Shown one piece after another: positions 5,795 to 11,175 of a DNA stretch of 11,175 nucleotides. The translations under genes and the position numbers were made by a program. The notes below the pieces were generated by a model. It was not told the DNA's origin. It made no database searches and saw only the letters and a list, made by a program, of their open reading frames with translations. Numbering within the stretch: position 1 is the stretch's first letter; each line of letters begins with the position of its first letter. Source of the DNA: Acidobacteriota bacterium (GTDB lineage Bacteria; Actinomycetota; Acidimicrobiia; Acidimicrobiales; SHLQ01). The DNA lies in contig JADFOM010000057.1 of the NCBI GenBank assembly GCA_022562835.1, forward strand, positions 1 to 11,175. Direction: 5' to 3'.

Positions 5795-6607
5795 ATGTCG
5801 ATCGAAGTACAACCGATGACCGCAACGCTGGGCGCGGAGGTGACGGGCATGGACATGGCCGATGTCGACGCAGGCGTCATCGACGAGTTGCGTAAGGCTT
5901 GGTTGGACCACAAGGTGCTCGTTCTGCGTGATCAACACATCACTACCGAGGAACACATAGCGTTCGGCGCAAGGTTTGGGGAACTTGAAGTGCACCCGTT
6001 CGCGACAGGGGTCGAGGAGCACCCCGAGATCGTCAAGATCGTGTCCAACGACAAGGTTCAGTACGCAGCGTCGGGTTGGCACTCAGATGTGACGTGGCGT
6101 GAGGAACCGTCAATGGGTTCGATACTGCGCGGTGTTGTGATCCCTCCTGCAGGTGGTGACACTTGTTTCGCCGATTCAACCGCGGCCTACGACCGACTTT
6201 CAGATTCATTCAAGTCATGGATCGACGACCTCTACGCGATTCACGATTTCACCAACGTGTTCGGACAGCGCTTGAGCGAGGAGGACCGTGCGGCTAAACA
6301 AGCAGAGTTTCCGCCGGCCCGACATCCGGTGGTACGCACCCATCCCGACACGGGGGCTAAGGGGATCTACACGAACCGCAGCTTCGTCGACCATATCGAA
6401 GGCGTTTCCGCCGAGGATGGTGAGAAGATCATCACCACCCTCGAGCAGTCGATCATGGACCCGAGCGTGCAATGCCGTGTGCGTTGGGCGCCTGACACGT
6501 TTGTTATGTGGGACAACCGTTGCGTACAGCACTTCGCGACCAACGACTTTTGGCCACAGACCCGCCATGTCGAACGTGTGACCATCATCGGCGACCGGCC
6601 CCACTGA
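5795..6607 (+). CDS. TauD/TfdA family Fe(II)/2-oxoglutarate dioxygenase
   Basis: A 270-residue cytosolic dioxygenase, close to the length of taurine dioxygenase. Members hydroxylate sulfonates, phenoxyacetates, sulfate esters, carnitine precursors and others, so the substrate stays open. The iron ligands are visible: H96 and D98 in WHSDVTW and the distal H246 in MWDNRCVQH. R261 in HVERVTI follows the distal His by 15 residues, the spacing of the 2-oxoglutarate-binding Arg in TauD. The N-terminal part, LGAEVTGMD at 12-20 and VLVLRDQ at 41-47, is also typical. The ATG at 5795 is preceded by a purine-rich Shine-Dalgarno, GGGGAGGGG (5782-5790). The DUF3052 gene starts three bases after the stop, so the two are probably co-transcribed. 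The gene diverges from the dehydrogenase unit across the nested inverted repeat. Confidence 0.93.
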   Translation: MSIEVQPMTATLGAEVTGMDMADVDAGVIDELRKAWLDHKVLVLRDQHITTEEHIAFGARFGELEVHPFATGVEEHPEIVKIVSNDKVQYAASGWHSDVTWREEPSMGSILRGVVIPPAGGDTCFADSTAAYDRLSDSFKSWIDDLYAIHDFTNVFGQRLSEEDRAAKQAEFPPARHPVVRTHPDTGAKGIYTNRSFVDHIEGVSAEDGEKIITTLEQSIMDPSVQCRVRWAPDTFVMWDNRCVQHFATNDFWPQTRHVERVTIIGDRPH

Positions 6608-6610
6608 CCA

Positions 6611-7021
6611 GTGCCCGCCGGATATTCCTCAACGCCACTGTCGAAAAAGCTCGGCATTAAGCAGGGCCACACGGTCGCGTTACACGATGAACCCGATGAG
6701 TTCAGCGAGTTGCTCACCCATCTTCCAGACGAGGTCGCGTTTGTCGAAGGCATACCCGAGCGCGCCGACATCGTCATCATCTTCGCCACCGAGCGAAAAG
6801 TGTTCGAGGCCGCGGTGCCCAGTGCGGCCGATGCGGTGTTTCCAGATGGCGCGGTCTGGATCGCCTGGCCAAAGAAGTCTTCCAAGGTCGCGACCGACAT
6901 GACCGAGGACGTCGTGCGTGAAGTCGCATTGCCGATCAACCTCGTCGACAACAAGGTCTGCGCGATCAGCGATGTGTGGTCTGGTCTGCGCATCGTATGG
7001 CGCAAGGAACACCGCCGCTGA
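6611..7021 (+). CDS. DUF3052 family protein
   Basis: A 136-residue soluble protein that covers nearly the whole DUF3052 domain, a family I know only from Actinobacteria and whose function is not established. Hallmarks are GYSSTPLSKKLGIK at residues 4-17, the IAWPKK strand-loop at 84-89, TDMTEDVVREVALP at 95-108 and LVDNKVCAISDVWSGLR at 111-127. The GTG at 6611 is chosen because the domain begins at residue 4 and the TauD stop is only three bases upstream; the short gap suggests translation by re-initiation. No transmembrane segment or signal peptide is seen. The stop faces that of the universal stress protein gene with five bases between them, so transcripts of the two convergent genes must overlap. 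Confidence 0.92.
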   Translation: MPAGYSSTPLSKKLGIKQGHTVALHDEPDEFSELLTHLPDEVAFVEGIPERADIVIIFATERKVFEAAVPSAADAVFPDGAVWIAWPKKSSKVATDMTEDVVREVALPINLVDNKVCAISDVWSGLRIVWRKEHRR

Positions 7022-7026
7022 TTTAG

Positions 7027-7446
7027 TCAGGTGGTGTATGCGATGAGCACGTCACAGGGCGCTTGTCGGGCAACGTCGGTCGCGACGGCGCCCAGCACTC
7101 GACTAATCCCCTTGACGCGGCGGTTGCCGACCACGATTATCGAAGCGCCAGTCCGCTCAGCTTCGCTGCAGAGCGCGGCGGCAGGGTCGTCGACGACCAC
7201 AACGCTGGTCACCTCGGCCTCTAGGCGCAATGTGCTGATGATGCTCGCCAAAGATTGCTCCGCCTCAGCAAGGGAGTCGACCTGCCAGGTGTCGGATCCT
7301 CCAGTGCTGAACTGGGTCGACGTGTGCTTCTTGATCGCCATGACGACGTGAAGTGGCCGCCCACATTCAGACGCTAGAGCGGCAGCTTTTTGTGCAGCTA
7401 TCTCTGCAGTTTCGCTGCCGTCTATCCCGACGATGATTTCATTCAT
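7027..7446 (-). CDS. Universal stress protein (UspA family)
   Basis: A single-domain 139-residue Usp of the usual length, a cytosolic nucleotide-binding protein linked to survival under stress or energy limitation. The N-terminal strand EIIVGIDGSETAE (residues 3-15) holds the Asp that contacts adenine nucleotide in ATP-binding members. The C-terminal loop reads VVGNRRVKGISRVLGAVATDV at about 105-125, followed by APCDVLI. Compared with the ATP-binding signature G-2x-G-9x-G-[ST], Arg replaces the second Gly and Ala replaces Ser, and the loop is one residue shorter; related GN-R-R loops are usual in actinobacterial members. The start is the ATG at 7446: it opens directly on the conserved strand and has a Shine-Dalgarno, GAAGGA, five bases upstream. 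A longer frame to 7629 would overlap the neighbouring coding region. Confidence 0.93.
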   Translation of the reverse strand: MNEIIVGIDGSETAEIAAQKAAALASECGRPLHVVMAIKKHTSTQFSTGGSDTWQVDSLAEAEQSLASIISTLRLEAEVTSVVVVDDPAAALCSEAERTGASIIVVGNRRVKGISRVLGAVATDVARQAPCDVLIAYTT

Positions 7447-7522
7447 GAGTGTCCTTCGGTCTGTCAAGTGCTGGCGAAACCATAGACCATCCCGCTTTTC
7501 TGTTCGACGTAGAGCCAACCCA

Positions 7523-8767
7523 TCAGGGGTTCTGGCGGCGTTGCGCGGAGACGCATCGAGCGCGCAAAGCGACGGTGCGCTCGTCTGCACTGACCAGCGG
7601 TGTCGTCGAGGGAAGATGGTCCATGACACGGTCGGCGGGTACGACCGTAAGACGCGGTTCAGGGTTCGCCGCTGTGTTCACAAAGCGGCCCATAATCAGG
7701 CCGGATTGATTACCCGCCGGGTCCAGCCAATTGGCCACCCCGGGGTCGGCAACAGAAATTACGCCGCGAAATGCGCCGTCGTCGTCGAGGGTCATCTGGT
7801 GGTCGTTGAGCGAGCTCTGGCGCCGATCCCAGTCGAGCGATTCCCACCAGCGGTTCGCTAGTTGAATCTCCCAGTAGTCACTGGCTGGTGGCTCAATCTG
7901 GACAATGACGGCCTCGTTCTCGCCCATCGAAAAATTGCCCTGGCCGTAGGCCTGGCCCTGGTGACCGCCCCACTCGGAGTCGTCGGCCGTTAGAAAGAAC
8001 ATGTCGTTGGATCCGATGTCGATCCCTATCCGGCTCATGCGATGCCAGAAATCGCCAGCGTGAACCAGCCAGCGACGAAGAAGGTCGGTGCGGGAGCGCA
8101 AATCATCGAAAGAGAGGGGTGGCGAGGGATAGGGGGCGTCGAGTCGCTCGATCGACAATGAAGCGGGACGTTCGGCCGCCCAATCACGGAAGAACTGACG
8201 AACGAGCATTGACTGAGAGCCTGTTTCTGGCGTTGTGCGTAACCACGTGCCAGGTTGTTCGCTGGGACTGACGATGATCTCCATGTTCCCGTCGGCGTCG
8301 AGTATGAGGTCCTCACGTTTGAGGTTGCCGACCTTCGTATAATTCGGTGCCTCACAAAAGCTCGGCCCGTGTAACTCGAAGTCGAGCAGGTGTGCGGTGC
8401 CAGGATCTCCGTGAATCCGATATGTGCCAGTGGGATCGAAATGGGCGAATAGGTAGTTGCCGTCCGGATTGTTGATGCCCCAGCTGCAGGTCGGATCTGC
8501 GAAACGAACAAACTGTGGAAATGCGGGATCGGCCTCAAGCGCCATCGTGAAGCCGGCGCTGAGATAGCGGTTCAGAAACCGCAGGCCATCCACACGGCTC
8601 TGTTCGCTGTCGTCTTCATCTAGTTCGAGATCCAGCCAGATTCGTTCCGCCCAACTCGACCACGCCTCGGTCACCGCAGCAATCATGTCCGATGGACGTT
8701 GCAGCGCGCCTACCGGCTCGATGCTGACGTTGGAGCCGCGGGGGTTTATGTGCGGACGTTTAGCCAT
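7523..8767 (-). CDS. DUF1214 domain-containing protein
   Basis: A 414-residue protein with no signal peptide or membrane segment. The C-terminal third looks like DUF1214: SDYWEIQLANRW at 297-307, WESLDWDRRQ near 308-317, then SVADPGVANWLDPAGNQSG at 338-356 and the closing GLIMGRFV. A typical Arg-rich end, ERTVALRARC, follows at 396-405. The N-terminal two thirds (RFADPTCSWGINNPDGNY around 88-105) also belong to the actinobacterial architecture I associate with this domain. Function is unknown; DUF1214 proteins often sit near genes for lipid, steroid or xenobiotic turnover, which is association only. The ATG at 8767 has GGAG about eight bases upstream. The gene diverges from the amidohydrolase across 82 bases, which suggests a shared control region; its stop lies 76 bases before the stress protein start. 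Confidence 0.75.
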   Translation of the reverse strand: MAKRPHINPRGSNVSIEPVGALQRPSDMIAAVTEAWSSWAERIWLDLELDEDDSEQSRVDGLRFLNRYLSAGFTMALEADPAFPQFVRFADPTCSWGINNPDGNYLFAHFDPTGTYRIHGDPGTAHLLDFELHGPSFCEAPNYTKVGNLKREDLILDADGNMEIIVSPSEQPGTWLRTTPETGSQSMLVRQFFRDWAAERPASLSIERLDAPYPSPPLSFDDLRSRTDLLRRWLVHAGDFWHRMSRIGIDIGSNDMFFLTADDSEWGGHQGQAYGQGNFSMGENEAVIVQIEPPASDYWEIQLANRWWESLDWDRRQSSLNDHQMTLDDDGAFRGVISVADPGVANWLDPAGNQSGLIMGRFVNTAANPEPRLTVVPADRVMDHLPSTTPLVSADERTVALRARCVSAQRRQNP

Positions 8768-8849
8768 GGTCTCGCTCCGATCATCGCGAGGGGTTAATCT
8801 AACATTGCCGTCACCAAGGGGCGGATCTGCATTCAGGGGGACGATTCAC
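8768..8849. promoter_or_regulatory. Divergent promoter region, DUF1214 and amidohydrolase genes
   Basis: The 82-base gap must hold promoters for both genes. Its only A+T-rich stretch is GTTAATCTAAC (8793-8803), a short dyad with GTTA/TAAC arms around three bases. It contains -10-like boxes of the TANNNT type on both strands: TAATCT (8795-8800) and TAACAT (8800-8805) rightward, TAGATT (8801-8796) leftward. No good -35 hexamer is seen on either strand. The dyad could be a regulator half-site pair, but four-base arms are weak evidence. Confidence 0.35.
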
Positions 8850-10151
8850 ATGCGGCTCGATGACATGATTCTCGTGAGTGTCGATGACCACGTCGTCGAA
8901 CCTCCTCACATATTCGAAGGGCGTCTCAGCGGTAAGGCCGCTGAGGCTGCGCCGAAGATGACCAAGCTCGAGAGCGGAATGGACGCTTGGGTGTTCAACG
9001 GCTCGCCCCTTCCCACCGTCGGGCTTAATGCGGTTGTCGGACGCGTCCCGGAGGAGTACGGGCTCGATCCGCTGTCGTTCGACGAGATGCGCAAGGGTTG
9101 TTTCGACATCGATGAGCGCATCCGAGACATGAATGTAAACGGGGTGCTCGGATCGATGAACTTTCCGAGCATCGCCGGTTTCGCCGGCACTCTCTTCATG
9201 ACCCTCGACGACAAGAAGATCGCCCTCGAGTTGTTGCGTGCCTACAACGATTGGCATGTCGACGACTGGTGCGGCACCCATCCGGGCCGCATGATTCCTT
9301 TGGGTATCACCTGCCCATGGGACGCCGACGAGATGGCTGCCGAGGTGCGCCGTCTCGCGGACAAGGGTTGCCATGCCGTCAGTTTCTCGGAGAACCCCGA
9401 AAAGATTGGTCTGCCTAGCCTGCACAGCGACAACTGGGATCCCTTCTGGGATGCGTGTGAGGAGGCAAACACGGTTGTTTGCCTCCATATCGGCTCATCG
9501 TCGCAGACGGTGATCACTGCGATGGATGCACCGATCGACACGATGATTACTTTGCAGCCGATGAACATCGTGCAATGTGCTGCCGACCTCGTTTGGTCTC
9601 CGATCTTCCGCAAGTTCCCCGATCTCAGGATTGCGTTGTCCGAAGGCGGCATCGGTTGGATTCCCTATTTCTTAGAGCGCATCGACTACACCTACCAACA
9701 TCACAAGGCCTGGACGAACCAGGACTTTGGGGACAGGTTGCCGAGCCAGGTCTTCAACGAGAATATCATCACGTGTTTCATCGATGACGCTGTCGGTATC
9801 GAGCTCCGTCATCACCTGAACCTCGACCACATCACCTGGGAATGTGACTATCCCCATAGCGATTCGACTTGGCCGGATGCGCCCGAGATCGCGTGGAAGT
9901 TTCTTCAGGGTCTTCCAGATGACGAAATCAACAAGATCACCCATCAGAACGCCATGCGCGAGTTCTCCTTCGACCCGTTCCAACACATCCCCAAAGAGGA
10001 CTGCACGGTCGGTGCCTTGAGGGCCCAGGCAACCGACGTGGACACGACACCGGTCAGCCACGGCACGGGCAAGTTCCAAGAAGAAGGGATAGTGACCGCG
10101 ATCACCCTTTCGGAACGCATCGCTCAATCGATGAAGGACATGAGTCAGTAG
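8850..10151 (+). CDS. Amidohydrolase family (amidohydrolase 2-type) metal-dependent hydrolase
   Basis: A 433-residue cytosolic TIM-barrel hydrolase or decarboxylase of the Amidohydro_2 group (relatives: ACMSD and related decarboxylases). The first strand carries SVDDHVVEPP at residues 10-19, with D12 and H14 as the DxH metal ligands. H213 in VCLHIGSSS is the central metal-binding His. SEGGIGWIPYFLERIDY at 264-280 is a strongly conserved strand, and D333 in WECDYPHSDSTWP is the catalytic/metal Asp. The last 50 residues are a hydrophilic extension. The ATG at 8850 is chosen because the family begins with this strand and AGGGGG (8835-8840) lies nine bases upstream; a longer frame from 8685 would run through the divergent gene. 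Substrate is unknown; family members in Actinobacteria often occur in lipid, terpenoid or aromatic degradation. The lipoprotein gene follows after 43 bases. Confidence 0.93.
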   Translation: MRLDDMILVSVDDHVVEPPHIFEGRLSGKAAEAAPKMTKLESGMDAWVFNGSPLPTVGLNAVVGRVPEEYGLDPLSFDEMRKGCFDIDERIRDMNVNGVLGSMNFPSIAGFAGTLFMTLDDKKIALELLRAYNDWHVDDWCGTHPGRMIPLGITCPWDADEMAAEVRRLADKGCHAVSFSENPEKIGLPSLHSDNWDPFWDACEEANTVVCLHIGSSSQTVITAMDAPIDTMITLQPMNIVQCAADLVWSPIFRKFPDLRIALSEGGIGWIPYFLERIDYTYQHHKAWTNQDFGDRLPSQVFNENIITCFIDDAVGIELRHHLNLDHITWECDYPHSDSTWPDAPEIAWKFLQGLPDDEINKITHQNAMREFSFDPFQHIPKEDCTVGALRAQATDVDTTPVSHGTGKFQEEGIVTAITLSERIAQSMKDMSQ

Positions 10152-10160
10152 TCGGCAAGA

Positions 10161-10195
10161 TCGAGAACTCGAACCGACGTAGGTTCTGGTCTCGA
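10161..10195 (+). other. Imperfect hairpin at the lipoprotein gene start
   Basis: An outer six-base pair of arms, TCGAGA (10161-10166) and TCTCGA (10190-10195), encloses an inner five-base pair, GAACC (10171-10175) and GGTTC (10182-10186), with a six-base loop. The internal loop is asymmetric (ACTC against TGG). No T-run follows, so a standard terminator is unlikely. The outer right arm includes the first base of the ATG at 10195, so in mRNA it could hide that start codon, or the fold could be a DNA operator between the amidohydrolase and the lipoprotein genes. Confidence 0.45.
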
Positions 10196-11175
10196 TGAGG
10201 AGCGGTCGGGCTACTTCGGTAGCCTTGGTGTGCATTCGACCTCTACAGCGCACTCTGTTCGCGGCTCTTGGCTGCCTGCTCGTGGCGGGAAGTTGCGCGG
10301 TCGACGACGTGGCACCGACGGTGACACCCGCCGGATGTAGCGACGGCCCCGAGGCGTGCGAATCGACGCCTTCGCTCGATGAAATACGCGGGCTGGCGAA
10401 GTCGCTTGGGTCTGAAGAGTTTTCGCAGGCGATGGCCGACCTATATGGACCTTTGGCCGCCCTCGGCGGCGGCTGTGAGAACTTTTCTGGTTGGGCCGAC
10501 GATGTCTCAGTGGTAACAACTCTGCTGGACGACGCGAGTGGTCTAGTCGAACAGGTCGACTCGGCTGACACCGCCCGAATGAGTGACGCCGATCGGCTCG
10601 CCCGCTGGGTAGAACAAGCGCTCCTATTGGACGTGGTGTGCGACGACGTAAACGCCGAAGCGGATAAGACGCTCGTTTCGTCGGCTGGAGCGGTCGGTGC
10701 AGCGGACCGATTCCGCTTCGCTCTCACCGGTTATCAAAATACCGCCCTCGGCAGCCGATTTTGGTCCTTCTACGAGCAACCTGGCCATGTCGCAGAGGCG
10801 CTGAGACTCGTGGACGACTATGGCAACGTCGACATCGTCCTGACTGGCGATTCATCGGTCAAGTGGGCGTTCGATCCACTAGCACTCTCCGAGTCGACAA
10901 GGGAAATAGCGGTCAACTTCAGCGCAGACGGCCTCCCCGCGACGCTCTACGGCCGCTGGCTCGACGACCTCGAAGGGCTCGGCGTGTTGCCGCGGGCGGT
11001 CGTAGTTGGTGTTTCTTCGTGGGGCACTCTGATCTCGTGTTCGGACCAACGCATAGAAGCCTATGACGCGGCCTCTGTAGCGCGATCGGCGTCCTTCGAA
11101 TTCGTCGAAGCGCTGGCCGACACCAATCCGATGTTGCGCGCATCGGGCGGCCGAACCCGTCAATACGCCAGTCCT
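10195..11175 (+). CDS. Putative secreted lipoprotein with SGNH-like GDS motif (partial, 3' end beyond window)
   Basis: The frame is open from 10195 to the right edge, giving 327 visible residues. It starts with a basic segment, a hydrophobic core (LFAALGCLLVAG at residues 21-32) and a lipobox-like VAGSC, so C34 would be lipidated and the rest exported. Residues 40-200 are acidic and helical-looking, without a recognised domain. From about 212 a new domain starts: NVDIVLTGDSSVKWAFDP, with GDS at 218-220, then SADGLPATLYGRW at 243-255 and a buried strand AVVVGVSSW at 268-276. Such GDS-plus-Gly blocks resemble the start of SGNH-fold proteins such as the DltD/AlgX-like group that act in cell-surface polymer acylation; the Ser would be the nucleophile. 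The downstream catalytic Asp/His are outside the window. Start choice is uncertain: a GTG at 10228 gives a shorter, equally valid signal peptide, and neither start has a good Shine-Dalgarno. Confidence 0.75.
   Translation, partial: MRSGRATSVALVCIRPLQRTLFAALGCLLVAGSCAVDDVAPTVTPAGCSDGPEACESTPSLDEIRGLAKSLGSEEFSQAMADLYGPLAALGGGCENFSGWADDVSVVTTLLDDASGLVEQVDSADTARMSDADRLARWVEQALLLDVVCDDVNAEADKTLVSSAGAVGAADRFRFALTGYQNTALGSRFWSFYEQPGHVAEALRLVDDYGNVDIVLTGDSSVKWAFDPLALSESTREIAVNFSADGLPATLYGRWLDDLEGLGVLPRAVVVGVSSWGTLISCSDQRIEAYDAASVARSASFEFVEALADTNPMLRASGGRTRQYASP

Noticed and set aside
6367..7005. Minus-strand open frame of 212 codons opposite the TauD and DUF3052 genes
   Set aside because: Spans two well-supported plus-strand genes, Ser/Thr/Arg-rich, and no recognised domain.
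7462..7467. TTGACA on the minus strand as the -35 box of the stress protein gene
   Set aside because: It lies only 15 bases before the ATG at 7446, leaving no room for a -10 box and start site upstream of the coding region.
7447..7629. N-terminal extension of the stress protein to 7629
   Set aside because: The extension is Arg-rich, unlike the family, overlaps the end of the DUF1214 gene, and the ATG at 7446 has its own ribosome-binding site at the domain start.
9672..10727. Long minus-strand open frame (351 codons) antisense to the amidohydrolase and lipoprotein genes
   Set aside because: Ser/Arg/Thr-rich translation with no family motif, crossing two plus-strand genes with clear motifs and signals; a shadow of high G+C coding sequence.

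Overview
The window reads as a chromosomal stretch of an actinomycete (Actinomycetota), possibly a class Acidimicrobiia-like lineage. Evidence: G+C is about 60% judged by eye on sampled lines; a DUF3052 protein, a family I know only from Actinobacteria, is present; the universal stress protein carries an actinobacterial-style GNRR...LG nucleotide loop; a tiny Lys/Arg-rich protein starts MASKDKGG; and the gene mix (Fe(II)/2-oxoglutarate dioxygenases, GMC dehydrogenase, TIM-barrel amidohydrolase, DUF1214) is typical of such genomes. The taxonomic call is inference. No rRNA, tRNA, CRISPR array, transposase or prophage gene is visible.

Layout. Positions 3-86 may hold the 3' end of a plus-strand gene. 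A PhyH-type dioxygenase follows (150-965, +). It converges on a minus-strand block that runs, in transcription order, from 5604 down to 1038: gluconate 2-dehydrogenase subunit 3-like small subunit, GMC flavoprotein (split by one frameshift near 3870-3890), MFS transporter, a 37-aa basic protein, and an aminoglycoside-phosphotransferase-fold kinase. The first three are chained by a 4-base ATGA overlap and an 11-base overlap, so they look like one translationally coupled unit: a two-subunit FAD dehydrogenase plus a membrane carrier. The last two may have their own signals: a strong Shine-Dalgarno for the small protein and a possible leaderless start for the kinase.

The 190-base divergent gap at 5605-5794 holds the most striking non-coding element: a perfect 20-bp inverted repeat whose arms each contain a 13-bp GGTGTCWGACACC palindrome, framed by a second pair of outer arms. 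Rightward from it run a TauD-type dioxygenase (5795-6607) and the DUF3052 protein (6611-7021), probably one transcript. Converging on these are a universal stress protein (7446-7027) and a DUF1214-type protein (8767-7523). The DUF1214 gene is divergent from an amidohydrolase (8850-10151) across an 82-base gap. A lipoprotein with an SGNH-like GDS motif starts at 10195 and runs off the right edge.

Taken together the genes suggest oxidative catabolism or modification of organic compounds: two non-haem iron oxygenases, a flavin alcohol/sugar-type dehydrogenase, a hydrolase and a carrier. No substrate can be read from the sequence. I do not see a clearly new multi-gene system; the best leads are the nested inverted repeat, the frameshifted GMC gene with its cysteine cluster and unusual catalytic loop, the tiny basic protein, and the edge lipoprotein.
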